Positions 10,858 to 24,077 are shown, counted from the first letter of the stretch. The stretch is 64,000 nucleotides of DNA from Larix kaempferi (GCA_027924585.1 BSBM01000096.1:6013501-6077500); one strand, 5' to 3'. Notes: generated by a model not told the origin, from the letters alone. Made by a program: numbers and translations.

Positions 10858-13800
10858 GATTTATGTTAATTTATTTTATTATAATGATATTGTTTTTAAA
10901 TATATTATTATTATGGTAAACTCTTTTTTAATTTTGATTTTTTTTCAATTTAATTTATTAGGGTTATGTGGGGTTATAGAGACATATTTCAAAACATTTT
11001 GTTACAATACAACTTTCCCAACACTTTAATTCATTAAAATTATGGTGATTTTAAAAGGTTTTTTTTAAAGATTTTTTTATACATAAATAAAATTCTAAAG
11101 AAATTAGGTAATTCCTTGTCTTATTAAGGTTTAATAAATCAAAGTTGGTATACGTGGATATTAATAACCATCATCATCACCACTATCATAAAAATGATGA
11201 CGATGATGATGATGATTATTAATTTTTGTAAAATTATTTTTTTCATCTCAAAAATGATATAGATATAGATTTATGGATCTATGCTTGTTTAGTGTTATAT
11301 ATATATGAATGATTAAGAGTGATTTTTTTAAGTGCATGCAAAATATTAATTTATATAAAACAAAAATTAATATAATGTAAGACTATATTTAAAAAACAAT
11401 TGTTATGGTAAACTCTTTTTTAATTTAAGCATGTTTTTTTATTAATATTTATTTTATAGAAATTAAGTATGATTGTAGAGATATATTTCAAAATATGTTG
11501 TTATAATACAATTTTTTTAATCTTTTAACTCATTAAAAATATTGTGATTTAGGATGCAAATAAATTTTTAAGGCAAACTAAGTAATTCCTTACTTTCTTA
11601 AAATTTACTAAACCAAAGCTGGTCTTATTGGAGTGAACAATAATATTAATCACACTAAGTAGGCAATATTATTGCATGTGAGTTCACATTGGAGGATTTG
11701 ATGCTTTAAAAAATAGAAGAAATATATTTCTTAGTATATATGGTTAAGGGGCATTTTTAATCTATTAACAAAATATAGATATTTGGAGGGTTTATAATTA
11801 TGTAGCCAGGGTGTTGAATAGGGTATTGTGGGGATTGAATATGTACTCTATGTTTGAAGTTGGTGTGAATCTTACTATGTGTGAATTCAATTTGATGTTT
11901 GAATGAGTATGATATATGCATGAAGGTGGAGCAAATATGATTGAGTTTGCAATTAGAGCAGTGTTTGGATAGGTATGATCTGTGAGGGAAGGTGGTGTGA
12001 AGTCTATTGGAATAATTGTGTATGAATTCAACCTATGTTCGAGAGGTTGTTCCCCATCCTGAAATATTCGCTTTCACTAAGATTTCATATTTCACCTACA
12101 AGGTTTCTAGGGGTAAGAGTTGTGCCATGTTACCATACTAAAGGTAAAAATAAAAAAAAGGGGTCTTACAAATGTCATAGAAAAATGGATACCTAAGATA
12201 TATAATGAAAATACATGTTTTTTATTATAAAGGTGTATTGGAAGGGGGTCCAACAAAAATATTTTTGGAGGCATTCTTTAATATCTAGTGAAATTAGGGG
12301 TATCCTTTAATAATCCTATGAATGTAGGTACTATGTTAACGTTCACCGAGTGAACCCCCTGAGAAATACATTAGCACCAAAATGAGGGTAGTGATTTTTG
12401 AAGATGCATTTAAGGTGCTCATTCACAACAATTCCATAACAAGGGATTCGAACTACATTTTTTTCCAAAGAGAAAATCATCATTTTTATTCAAAGATTGA
12501 ATGGAATTTACCTTAATCATGTGCATAGTGCACTTACATAATTAATGGCGTACATTTTTATCCCTTTGGAAAATAATCCTCAATCTTTCCAACTCCTTAT
12601 CGAAATTAGAGTGGTCATATTCTTGAACTATCTTCATTCCTCCTGATGAGGCTTCATTTAAAACTACCATCCTTGAGGGGGGGATCTTGGTGCTTTTTCC
12701 AAGTCTTTTCTATCATTTGAGGGGATATTTGATTCCTCAATCTACACTTTTGGACAAGTGTTGATATCCTTTGTTGTAACTGTTATTTGTCGATGTTATG
12801 CATTCTAATCAACTTCATCACCCAAGAACAATCTCTCATGTGATTCCCAACTTTTTTATTTTGGTTTGTGGCCTTTTTTCCTTTATGGGTGAACTTGCGC
12901 TTGGGAACAAGAACCTTGAAGATGTCCCTTTTGTTGGTAGACCTGACACAAAAGTTGTATTCTCATTACCCAAAGCCTCACTTCATCGACAATTTTCCCT
13001 TGTAGTATCATACTGTTTAGTAGACCCTGGATAATGTCAATCTCAACACATATTCATGGATATGTAAATAAATCCAATTAATCCAATCAATATCGATTTT
13101 AAAATATCCACCGAGAGTATTCCTAATATCTTCAAAGATTGAGAAATTCCAAAAGTCCAAGGGTTGATTTGGGAGACAAACTCGAACTAACAATTTTGGT
13201 AACATACATATTGAAAATGACAATATTTGGAAACCATGGGGTAAGGGAAAAATACCAACTCTTCCCCATAATCAAAGACTCTCCTAATTATTTTTCTAAT
13301 AATCAACAAAGTTTGAAAATTTAGCAATAAAGAACATTTGGAGCATAGATATACCTCCGGTACAAGTCTAATGTAGGAGGCAAAAAAACCATTAAATATG
13401 CAAAATAATATAGATAATCCATAAAAAGTAGGTTTGTAAACTCTAGCTCAGAGACCTCTAACATTGGCACCTCTTCTTATTTCTCCACAATATACAAAAA
13501 AAACTACATTATATAATAATGCCAAGCCCAAAGGAAAAAAAACCTTGTGTTATCAAAGCCTTAACCTTAACCTTAACATTAAGCTTGTGCTGAGTATACA
13601 CCCTATGTTCAATGAAGCTAAGTTGTTCTTAGAATTGTGAAACTCTTATAAATCATGTTGAAAGTTGAAATCCCTAAAACTACCATTATCAAAATTGTTT
13701 CTGAAATGACCCTAAACCATAGTAGCATAATTAAGCTGAATTGGTAGTTTCGGCGTAGGTGTCATACATATCGGATTATCGGATTCTTACTAGTGGACAA

Positions 13801-14483
13801 TTAAATTTTGAAAACTAATTTAAAAAACCAAACTTTAATTATTTGAACACTATAAAACATAAATACCATTCAATTTCATACACGCCATATCAACGTTGTT
13901 GAGATTTTATATTTTTGTTTTTTAAATATATGCTTGATTTTATTATATAAATGTATGTACATTTATGACACATTTGTAAATATTTGATAAGTTTACTTCT
14001 ATATTTTATTCGTATTAATTTTTTTCATTTCGTGTTTTTTCCGTATCAAATTCACGTCCTCCTACTCGAATTATGCTACTTGCCCTAAACCATCACCAAA
14101 TCACTATTTTCCATAGAAAAAAAACACTTGTATTTAAAAAATTACAATTAAACCAAAACCATTATTATAATATCAATCACCATTATCACATACAATGAAG
14201 CTGAAGCTGCCCGAAACTGCATTTGAAATCATGATCATAGAACCCATTCAATTAACATTTGCTAGCACTCAAAGTACACGTTTCTATGAGACCTTGCATG
14301 GACATAAGATCTTTATGTCCGCTACTCTAATAGAGGTATTACTTTATCACATTTGTTATACTTCGGGAAGAACAAATGGTGCTCGTTTCTAGGCCTTTCA
14401 AGCCATTATCGTTTCGGTAAACTAAAACCATTTCATATATAAAGTTGGCAAGATGCCTAAAATCAGTATACCATGATTAACTT
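10858..14483. other. Gene-free A/T-rich stretch
   Basis: No gene, LTR or conserved domain was recognised on either strand. It contains homopolymers, TGA/CAT trinucleotide runs (11170-11215), a weak ~70-bp degenerate tandem pattern at 11810-12035, and the run ccttaaccttaaccttaac at 13558-13576, which is not the plant telomere word. Short open frames here have no supporting features. Confidence 0.5.
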
Positions 14484-14541
14484 TAGTCAAATACATCTAT
14501 TATTTAATTGCTTAGTCAAATACATCTATTATTTAATTGCT
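14484..14541. repeat. 29-bp unit in perfect tandem, two copies
   Basis: The unit tagtcaaatacatctattat+ttaattgct occurs twice without a gap. It is a recent slip duplication in non-coding DNA. Confidence 0.85.
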
Positions 14542-16605
14542 TGTGCACGTGCAATCCATATATATTTTTGCACATTTATACACGAAATGTTGACAAGTTA
14601 GAAAAAATGACTTATAACGATATCGAACTTATCATTTACATACCAATTATAACTCATAAGTACACTTTAAATCCAACACGAGAAGTTTATTTAAAAAAAA
14701 ACTTGTAAATGACTATTTAGTGATAGCCTTGAATTATGCTCACCCACCTTTGATAGGGATGGAAAAGACATTAAGAATATAAAGTTGAAGGATAAGACAT
14801 ATAACTAAGGTCGGTCAAATTTACCTTTTTCATATCTAGGCACATTTAAAACCTCAAATTTACACAATAACTTTTGATCATGTTAAAAAGAATATATATA
14901 TATATTATAATATAAATAAATAATTTTTTAAAATAAAAATTATATTGGAATGTTATCCACATATGATGATGGTTGCCCAAGACCTGATATTCCAATCTTA
15001 ACCAACTTGGTTAACTCAGCCTGCGTTAGTGGCAAGTTCCTATAGGGAACATAAAGACCTAATATTCCCAATGGACGGTGTCCTTTTAACTGATGTGGTT
15101 AAGTCATGGCAAGGCCTTATAGGGGAGGTGTGTCCTTGTAAGGAACTAAATATGACGTGTTGCCTAGGGTTGTAATTTGAAAAAGTTACCTTTATTTTTT
15201 TATATATGATGTACGAATGATGTTGGTCGGTTTTACAAAACTTTGCCACTTTGAATGTGAAGAGTTATAATGAGTTCCTCACTCATTGAGTCTGTCTTAT
15301 TCAAATCTCTAAAAGAGATGGCTCTATAGTTGTTCTTGTCTTAAAATTTTAATACAGACAATATCCTAAGTTCGAAGACAACAAGAACTTTATATAGCAC
15401 TCACTTATCTAAGGGTGTAAAAGTCTCCTATGAAAATTAGATGAAGTGACAAGGCAACCACCAGATTTATTAAAAATGGTATTTGAATGGAACCTTGAAG
15501 TAGACATCCATGTTAAACCATCTTTCCATAACAAAGTAATTTGGAAAATATAAAATTAGGAGAAAGTAACTTTGTGGGGACATCATAGATAAGATAGCAA
15601 GGGCATAAAATTAAACGTGTTGGAAAGATGGGAAGGGAGTGAAAAGACAGGTGGCCCCTCCAAATAAAGGAAAAGAAAAACAAACCAAAAAAAGGGTGGG
15701 GGCAACCGACATCTTTTTGTTTAATTTAACATTACTCTATTTTCGTTAGACAACTGATTAAAAGATACTACCTACACTCTATACCTTCCCTCGCATTAAA
15801 AACTAATCTCATTTTTTAAATATTAATTATGGTTCATGAATATTAATCATGTTTTTTCTTTATTTTTTATTAACGTGAAGCATTATTTTATTAAGTGTTC
15901 AAAAACTTAATAATTGTCAACTTCTTATTAATATGACTCTTACACAAGGTAAAACATTTAATTTCATTGACTCTTTTAAAATTTTGATAGGTTAAGCATC
16001 TTTTCATGTTTAAATTTTATATTTATTTAATTTTGAATTATTTGATAGGTTAAACATCTTTTCATAAATAATTTTAAATTTGTTACATTTAAACTTAGAT
16101 TCTTTATTTATACTGTAAACAAAGAGAAATAGATTAAGGAAATTAAAACAATTTCACTAAAATTTTAACCTAAACGTTTTCATAGCTTCTCCACCTACTA
16201 CCAAGTAACATTAAACAGCAAAAAGTTGGTCGCTGGTTTTGTTTTTGTTTTCATTGATGATTAAGAGATGCTCTCTGGTCAGCAATTTCTGAAGAACCCA
16301 GATGATTTGGTAAATCTAAAATTTAAGCGTATATTATTAGAGAGAGAGTGGTCCGTGTTTTCGTCTGAGATTATAATATTAAAAATGGATTATTGGGTTA
16401 ATGCGCTTTGGATTCATAGTAATCGAGAATGTATGCGACGGTTTCAATAAATTAAGAGAATGAGCGAGCAGAGAGAGAGAGGGGAAAGGGAGAATAAACT
16501 TAGAGCCTCGGCGAGGTAGGTTGAAGAGAGGCTGGGTCCATTTTCCGATCGAGAGTGGGAAACATGTGCCACACACAGAAAGACGGACCAAGCAGAAATT
16601 GGAGT
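14542..16605. other. Gene-free stretch and MYB upstream region
   Basis: No gene recognised. The last 600 bp would be the promoter and 5' leader of the MYB gene. A purine-rich GA tract (16462-16492) sits in the presumed leader. No convincing TATA box with spacing could be chosen; ttataatatta at 16371-16381 is the nearest candidate. Confidence 0.4.
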
Positions 16606-16722
16606 ATGCCCGAGAATCGTTTGAATAATCCTATGATGCAAAATACGAGAATTTCCACAGAAAGCAGGCAATTTTTGGTAGCAAGGCAGCAGTGGATTCA
16701 TGCAGCCTGGAGTGGAAAGTGA
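16606..16722 (+). CDS. Overlapping upstream ORF (38 codons) of the MYB mRNA
   Basis: An ATG at 16606 opens a 38-codon frame that stops with TGA at 16720-16722, which is 20 bases inside the MYB coding sequence (MYB ATG at 16700) in the +1 relative frame. If the mRNA starts upstream of 16606, ribosomes that use this ATG bypass the MYB start, which would lower MYB translation. The peptide has no recognised domain. Its context (gagtATGc) is weak, so leaky scanning is likely. The leader itself is inferred, not shown. Confidence 0.35.
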   Translation: MPENRLNNPMMQNTRISTESRQFLVARQQWIHAAWSGK

Positions 16723-18455
16723 GTCTGGAAACAAAGAAGCCATGTTGATGAATAATACTACTACGAATGCCATTGCTGGAACTTCTTGTGACCCAAAGAG
16801 CTGGACTATGCAAATGGGGTCCATGGAAAGCAGCTCTGGGCATCATAGTGCAAAGGTTTCAAGCGATAATAACATGGGGAACCTGGGGGATTCGAACGAA
16901 GAAGTTGAAAATTCTGTAGATGGGGTGCAATCTAGGTTGTGTGCCAGAGGCCATTGGAGGCCCGCTGAAGATGCTAAGCTTAAGGAATTGGTGTCACAAT
17001 ATGGACCCCAGAACTGGAACCTGATAGCAGAAAAAGCTTGAAGGAAGATCAGGTACTGGCTGGGTTTGTTGTGTGGTCTGGGTTTGGGTTTACACAGCCA
17101 TTGTGTTTTTTGTTTCAAGATGAATGAGTTATTTTTTTTTCTTCCTTTTGTTGCAGGAAAAAGTTGCAGGCTTCGTTGGTTTAATCAGCTGGACCCGAGA
17201 ATTAATCGAAGGCCTTTCAGTGAAGAAGACGAGGAGAAGCTTGCTGGCAGCCCATCGTTTATATGGGAATAAATGGGCCATGATCGCTCGCTTATTTCCT
17301 GGGAGAACTGATAACGCTGTGAAGAACCATTGGCATGTAATCATGGCTAGGAGGTACAGAGAGCAATCCAGTGCTTTTGGGAGAAGGAAATTGCATCAAG
17401 TGCATAGAAGAGATAAACGTGTCTGCACCGAGGAAGAGACGAGGGTGGGTAGCTCGAACTTGTGGGTGGATAAATTTAGCTCTCTCAATCTGCTCATGAT
17501 GTAATTCTCCGAAGAGGAACTGTTTGTAAGAGCCAGATTCTGGGAGAGAATGCATCGTGTGTTACTGTTTTTGGTGGTTCTAGGGTTGATGATGATGAAC
17601 GGATTGGAAATTTTGATAGATTCTCGCATAGAATCGGTGCAGCTTCCATTGCTCAGCAACAACAGCAGCAGCAGCAGCAGAGAAGTTACATAAGCAGCTT
17701 TGATGCAGTTCAATCCAGGATTTTCTTTGAAGGTAAGTCTGAAAAAACAAATTTTTCTCTTTAGGGTTGATCATTGAGAATCATAAAATGCACCAGGAGG
17801 GTAGTTCTATATGCCCAAATCATATTTTTGGGTTGTTTTTTTTATGAATCAGATGGGTTTTAGTTAGTTTTATGTGTGATAAATCTGGTTTCGGGCTTGT
17901 GGTTTTCATGTGCTGCTGCTGCTAAGATGTATTTTTTGTTGTTCGAGTGTTTTTTTATTGAGTTTATCAATGTTCTTGCTCCTTGTAGATTCTAATGGAT
18001 ACGGTGGTTGTTCAGGTTCCAGGGAGATCAAGATGAATAACAACTATAATAAGGCTGTGGATTTATTAGGCGGCAATGTGGACAATTATCATGTATTGGT
18101 CTCACAGATAGAAGGAGAATCGTCTTCTCCCAGCCAGCTGACAACTGATTCCTGTGCTGCAGTGAGTTTATTGCAAGGTGCTTTTGCAAGTTCCAAGAGA
18201 TCTTCGCTTGTTAATACAAATTTTAGCCTTGGTCATCAGCAGGATGTTGTACAGTATGGTTACTCAGATTCCAGTGCATCTGATCAGCTATCTGCTGTGG
18301 AGGTTTCTTATATTGCTGATAACTCATCGACTACTGGTAATAATAACAACTTAATGGCGACGAGATCTCTGGTTTCCGAGGAGCAGGAAGCGGAGTATGA
18401 GTTCAAGAAGCCAAATGCTGGTTTCATCGATTTTCTGGGAGTAGGTACATCATGA
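16700..18455 (+). pseudogene. R2R3-MYB transcription factor, subgroup-21 type, with three single-base indels
   Basis: A nuclear DNA-binding regulator. Exon 1 is 16700-17052, intron 1 17053-17156 (104 bp), exon 2 17157-17732, intron 2 17733-17988 (256 bp), exon 3 17989-18455; all introns are GT-AG. R2 begins GHWRPAEDAKLKELV with the Trp pattern HW/NW/RW; intron 1 falls at the usual [11 protein letters not shown] site. R3 holds [31 protein letters not shown] and [10 protein letters not shown]. Exon 2 ends with a Gln run, and the protein ends GFIDFLGVGTS, a C-terminal motif of the AtMYB52/54/56/105/117 group. As written the frame is broken three times: an extra A in the run 17031-17035 (early TGA at 17039), an extra G near 17243, and a missing base near 17491. 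Everything else, including both R repeats and the C-terminus, is conserved. It is either a very young pseudogene or a working gene with sequencing errors. The start is the first ATG in the R2 frame. Confidence 0.85.
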
Positions 18456-19471
18456 AGTAATTTATTACTATCTAGGGTTATTTCATGGGGTCATTTATTA
18501 TTCAAACTTCTTGTTTGACGACTGCATTGATGTTGTCTGAAGAGGCGTTTAAAAGAGAGAGCTGGTTCGGTTACCGCCATTGGAGATGGAAAAGATTTTG
18601 TACAGAGAAATCAATATGGAGAAACAAAAAAGATCAGCACCATCATCATCATTTACAGATTTTGTCCACAAGTGGTGATGAAACCATCACTTCTGCTTCT
18701 GCTTCTGCTGCTACTGCCTGTGTATATTACAGTCCAGTAATAATTCCAAGTATCGATATGGAAAAACGAAATATTTTATCAAATCCACTTGTACTGGATA
18801 TATCATCACATTTCTCTTTTTAAGGGATCGTGATTAACAGTCTGACAGAGGCTTGCATTATCGATATAATAGTTCTAGCAAAAAAAAATATGATAAAGCC
18901 TATAGCAGTTATTTTCTTTTCTTTTTTCTGAAAAAATATGGTGATTACATTCTGCAGACGAATCCCCCAACTTGAGAACGAAAAGATTTTAATTCAGAGA
19001 TGGAAATTGCATGACACAAGCACCAGGACTCAGTACATTTTTTTGTACATTTATTTGTATTGTAGCGAGGTCTGCATTGCCTTTCTGTCAATGCTTCAGT
19101 TAATTCAGCACAGATATCAGTACACTATTTCAACAAAAAGACGCCCGAATATATACTTTCCAATTGTACAATCTGTAAACGAGATGCTTGTGGTTGTACA
19201 AGTTGGTTATTTTGCCTTTTGTAATAATAATACATCATACATATGTACATAGAAATCCCTGCTTGTGCTGTGTGGATTATTAACAACCCCAAACTCAGGG
19301 ATATTTTTTTTTAGAATTTCCAGTGATACTTTCTTGATGCTCATAATATGGAAAGCTAGTCAATACATAGAGGTTCAACAAGAGCATTATGTCACTTACA
19401 AAAATTGTATCTAAGTAAGGAGGGTAACAATCATTCCTCCCAACCACTCAAGCTACATTCAATGGACAATC
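18456..19471. other. Presumed 3' untranslated and downstream region of the MYB gene
   Basis: No other gene recognised. A CAT/His-like run (caccatcatcatc) at 18640-18653 and GCTTCT repeats near 18693-18713 give a shadow frame. No clear polyadenylation signal was fixed. Confidence 0.4.
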
Positions 19472-20055
19472 CCAACTATACTTCTCTAAATACTCACAAC
19501 AATAATATAACCAATATTTTACATTTCCAACTATACTTCCCTGGATGCTCACAACAATAGTATAACCAAATATTTTACAAATTCTATGCATCAAAACCTA
19601 TAAAAATACCAACAACATAGTCCTCAAACTATAAGGGACCCATTATCTTAACACCTGAGGATTGATAAAAAGTTTGTGATGTGATCCAACTCTGCATTGA
19701 GACTCCATAAGAGTCTGGTTTCTATATCACCTTATCAGTTATTATTTTTGAGTTTGGATGTTTCCATAGTGTTTAAATATGGTGTTTGAGTTTTTGGAAA
19801 TTCATTATAACTTCATATGGATCTTGATGATGAATAAATGATGAATGAAGGTTCCACTGGAAACTCCTGAGTTTTTATATCCACTGTATCAGTTATTATT
19901 GTTGAGTTTGGATGTTTCCACAGTGTTTAAATATGATATTGAGTTTTTTGGAAATTCACCGTAACTTCATATGGATCCTGATAATGAATGAAGGTTCATC
20001 TCCAAATTCACCATAAAGATCCATATAGATCCTGATGATGAATGGAGGTTCCACT
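19472..20055. repeat. Two sets of short direct duplications
   Basis: Set 1: a ~53-bp unit (caactatacttc...caatattttaca) at 19472-19524 and 19528-19578. Set 2: a ~130-bp unit (ttatcagttattatt...gttgagtttggatgtttcca...gaatgaaggttc) at 19725-19856 and 19876-20003, with a partial third copy at 20003-20055. Non-coding; function unknown. Confidence 0.8.
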
Positions 20056-21327
20056 CAAAAGACCTAAATCATCTCTAATTTTCCACACAGTAGAAAGACT
20101 CAACACCAAATAATTACTTGCTATGCCCTGCAATTTTTAGGACATAAAGAAGTATTCTATCTTTTAGATGTTATAAACTGGAGACGGTAGAAAAGCTGAA
20201 GAAAGAAAGAAGCTTGATCTATTCATGTCTTTTCTCTGAACTGGGTTGGGATTGTAGATAGGACAGACTGACTGACTTGGTGCCACTGAGAATGAGATTC
20301 TTTGGGTACGAGAAAGCTGACTCGTACCGGCGTTGATACAGAAGAAGAAGAGAAAGTAGGGGCACGATAGGCATGGTGGGTTGTTACGTACGAGAAAGCA
20401 GCGGTTTTTGTTTAGGCTTAATATGTGCAATTAGGTGTGTATATGTAGGCCTACGTGCCTCGTAAAATCAGACCGAGACGGATGTTACATATCTGGTCTG
20501 TTCTTGTTTTTTGTTTTTGATTGATGTCTGCAGTGATATCTCGTCCCAATGCATGAATGACGGTTGTCATGGAGTATAGTTTAGGCCTGAGGCCTGTGGC
20601 TGTACATATTATACCAAAGATAGGATCCCCTCTGGGTGAAAAAGGCATTATGGGTGAAAGGATTGATTATTATGGGATAATTCCAATGCGCAGCAGAAAA
20701 ATTCATGGCTGAAAAGGAGCTTTTCCGTGAGCTAATAATATGTTTGTACCGAAACTTCCTGCCATCCCACTTTCAATATTTTAAAAAAACACGAGCATTG
20801 TTCACCGTGTGCGAAAAAACAGTCTGCCCACTTCGATTATTATCCTTAAGCGGTTTGAACTCAGTATTATCCACACTGTTAAGCGGTTTCAACTCAGGAA
20901 GGAAAAACCAGATTGCTAAATATGGCAAAATCGTAACAGCAAAACCACATATTCGGCGTTGAATCTGTGCTTCTTGGTCTGACGTCTCGAAGCTGAAAAC
21001 CACCGCCACCAGCAATGGGGATTTGTATATATATAATATTTGCAATATTCCAAGGGATCGCTGAAGGTGCATCCCCTCTCGCTGTATATGTAGATTTTAA
21101 TCTTGGAATTAAAAAGGGGTCAACATCTTTGGCGTGATTTCAATGTTGTTTTAACATCTCCACCATAGATTCCTTTACAGTGATTAAAAATAAAGATCAT
21201 ATTTAGATGCCATATGTAAGGTCCTTACTCATGAATGCTTTATTTAAGTTACAAAATACTTTTAGACCAAAGCCCCCATCATTACATTGCAACAACAAAT
21301 TTCTTCATTCCCTTGAAAATTTTCGGG
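20056..21327. other. Gene-free stretch
   Basis: Open frames at 20164-21072 on both strands have no recognised domain or start context and were not called. The sequence is otherwise unremarkable. Confidence 0.4.
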
Positions 21328-21930
21328 ATTATATATATGAACATTGTGTAATGGAGTGGTTGAAAAATTATTATTATTTTGACATGTATTTTTACCTTCG
21401 TTCAGTGGTAATAAAACCTCACTGGTTACATTCAGTTAAACCACATCCAATTTATACACATTATATTGAGTATGTATAATTAGTTTAAAATATTTGATAA
21501 GCATCTAATATGTTTCGATGATAACAAAAATTTATTACTAAGTTGTGTATGGAAAATATTTGTTTCTAATATAATGAATTATAAAATGATTCACTTTAAG
21601 GTTGAAAGAATATATTAAAATAAATAAATTAAATATAATGAAAAGAAAAAAGTAATTTCATATTTACATGTTTAACACAACATCATAATTTTCAAAGATT
21701 TCTAGATTATATATGAACATTGTGTAATGGAGTGGTTGAAAAATTATTATTATTTGAACACATATTTTTACCAAGACTTATTTCTTTGAACTAGGTTCAG
21801 TGGTAATAAAATCTCACTTGTTACATTGAGTTAAACCACATTTAATTTATACATTATATTTATGCATGTATAATTAGTTTAAAATATTTATGACAAAAAA
21901 TATCTATTATTAAATTGTATATGTGAAATA

Positions 21931-23392
21931 TGTAACGTCTCCAGCTTAACCCCATCGCATTAATATTGTAAATGATGTAAATATTGTCATTTAGTCATGG
22001 TGAGGAGCTCAAGGCCAAGGCCCCGCCATTGATTAATCGGCAATTAGAATAGATGCATCAAGTTCTTGTGCTAGCGGTGCACAATGTAACATCGGAAATC
22101 ATGTAAATATGCAATTTTAATGAAAAACCCACAACCAGCTACGCAATGCAACAAAAGAGATGGGGGCACGATCTTTACAAGGAATAGGGGGGGGGGGGGG
22201 GGGGGGGAATAACCCAAACCCTTGAACCATGGTGTTAAGCCATTTCATTGAGGAAAGCCATGAACTCTCAACTACCCATTTTTGGGTTAGGGACCAATCA
22301 TTTAATTCTCCCAAGAAATTGGTTAAGGCAGTTAATGCCTTGGAAATGAAGAAGTATGGGCAAGCCATTTTCGTGCATGGGCAAGCCATCAACCTGGAAA
22401 TTCGTGTTTTTGCTTGTTGGGCAAGAAAACACCCACGAAATGGTGCCCAAAGCCATTCTGACTGGGGGGGTCTTCATTCATTCACGCAGTTGGAGCTAGC
22501 TGGGTCTTTCCCTACACGTTTTTCATCCAAATCCCGCATTTCTCCATGACTGGGAGTTCGTTTTTGCATATGCAGTAGCCTGGGAGAGGAGAGCCACGAT
22601 TTGGGGACTGTATGGAGGTCGTTTTTGCCCCTGAATGTCCAAGGACGTCTTTAAAAAAAAAACGGATTTGCTTCCCAGGGTTTTTCCCCATCTTCCCATT
22701 TCGTTTTGTGTGTTCTCACGTTTTTCTGAGTGAGTTGAAACCCCATCTCAGGCATCCCACTGTGGAAAGTGTTTTCCTCATGCCCAGTAATTGTGGTTTG
22801 TTGTTAAGTGCATCCCGTTTTGGGTTTGGACCTGTGAGCAGGAGCTTCAAGAGTGGAAGAGGACAAATTTGGCTTGGTGAGCCCAATGAAGCATCCATAG
22901 CTCCTTGGTTGAGCCACTAGCCTAGTAATTCACCTCTGCCCACCTCTTAGCAGCCTGAGAAACCCAACTGCTAGTTGGCTTGGCTGATTCTGGCATACCT
23001 TTGGCTATGTGAGAGCCTGTTTCCCCTTTACCTTGTGGAGATCGTGCCTAGCTCGGGGGTGGCAGTGGTGCCGAGAGATTAAGGAGCACACTGGCCTACG
23101 GTTGGGTGGAATGTTGCAGAAGCGTAGCTGGTTGCTTGGGATTACTTGGTTTAAAGATAAGTATTTTCATTTGCTATTTCTGCAATGTCTACACTTAATG
23201 GCTATCATGAAAACGTTGAATGTGTGTTAATTCTGCACATGACTTACTTCCGCTGTGTTTTTAAAAGATTTATGCATCTTCATATCTCCATTTAGTATGT
23301 GATTGCTCAGGAAATGAGTTTATGGGGCTGGATGCCCGGTTTGGGATCACGATCCTCTCCATTGCACTAGTATTATGGGAGGGGACGTGACA
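21931..23392. mobile_element. Solo LTR, 1462 bp, with 5-bp target duplication
   Basis: The element begins TGTAACGTC and ends GACGTGACA, a nearly perfect inverted terminal repeat with TG/CA ends. It is flanked by AAATA on both sides (21926-21930 and 23393-23397). No internal region, primer-binding site or coding sequence is present, so it is a solo LTR left by recombination between the two LTRs of a full element. The other copy of the surrounding duplication keeps the empty site with a single AAATA (21554-21558). The family is not identified. A G-run lies inside at 22187-22207. Confidence 0.88.
22187..22207 (+). repeat. G21 homopolymer within the solo LTR
   Basis: An uninterrupted run of 21 G residues. 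It can form a G-quadruplex and is also a place where read length is unreliable. Confidence 0.8.
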
Positions 23393-23670
23393 AAATATTT
23401 GTTTTTAATATGGTTTACCATTTGAAATGTGATTTATAAAATTATGTACTTAAAACTTTGAGAAACATATTATAACATAAAACATACTAAGTATAAATAT
23501 TTTCAATATCTTTTAATTTATTTTCATACAAAAATTATATAGTGTTAATTTATAAACTATTATTTTCAATTACTTATGTAATTTATTTCTTAGAAAATTT
23601 ATGTAGTGATTTACTTATGTACAACTTGAGTGGGCTTAATGGTTAAGAATTCTTATGATACTTAAAATAA

Positions 23671-24077
23671 ATTGTTATTATTATTAATGGAATCTAAATG
23701 CACATAATTTAGGGTAGACTTAGGGACTTCCTTTATCTAAAATTTTTGGTGTTAATCTTCATCTTTCAAATTGTCTTCTCAATGCATCTTACTTTCATGA
23801 TGTTCTTGAGTTGTCATGATGACCAATAAAATGATGCCTCACCAACCTTCAAATTAGATTGTTATTATTATTAATGGAATCTTAATAATGATGCCTCACG
23901 AACCTTCAAATTAGATTGTTATTATTATTAATGGAATCTTAATGCACATAATTTAGGGTAGACTTGCAACCCCACTTTATCTAAAAATTTTGGTGTTAAT
24001 TTTCATCTTTCAATTTGTCTTCTCAATGCATCTTACTTTCATGATGTTCTTGAGTTGTCATGATGATGAATAAACAT
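23671..24077. repeat. Direct duplication, about 165 bp, with an embedded 57-bp duplication
   Basis: The block 23671-23838 (attgttattattattaatgg ... gtagactt ... ttgagttgtcatgatga) recurs at 23915-24077, offset 244 bp. Between them, a unit (aatgatgcctcac...aaccttcaaattagattg...) is itself present twice, at about 23829 and 23886. Local non-coding duplication. Confidence 0.8.

Larger units (their letters stand above)
21328..23500. repeat. Direct duplication, one copy split by a solo LTR
   Basis: The block 21328 to about 21600 (atgaacattgtgtaatggag, ...ggtaataaaacctcac..., ...agtttaaaatattt...) recurs from 21706, offset about 378 bp. The second copy is interrupted at 21930/23393 by the solo LTR. 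Rejoining the flanks gives the same order as the uninterrupted copy: gtatgg-AAAATA-tttgtttctaata at 21548-21570. Confidence 0.82.

Noticed and set aside
13558-13576. ccttaaccttaaccttaac, thought of as telomere-like
   Set aside because: The plant telomere word is CCCTAAA; only three short units of a different word are present.
20164-21072. Several frames of 65-99 codons on both strands
   Set aside because: No domain, no splice pattern and no repeat of the text elsewhere; left as gene-free.
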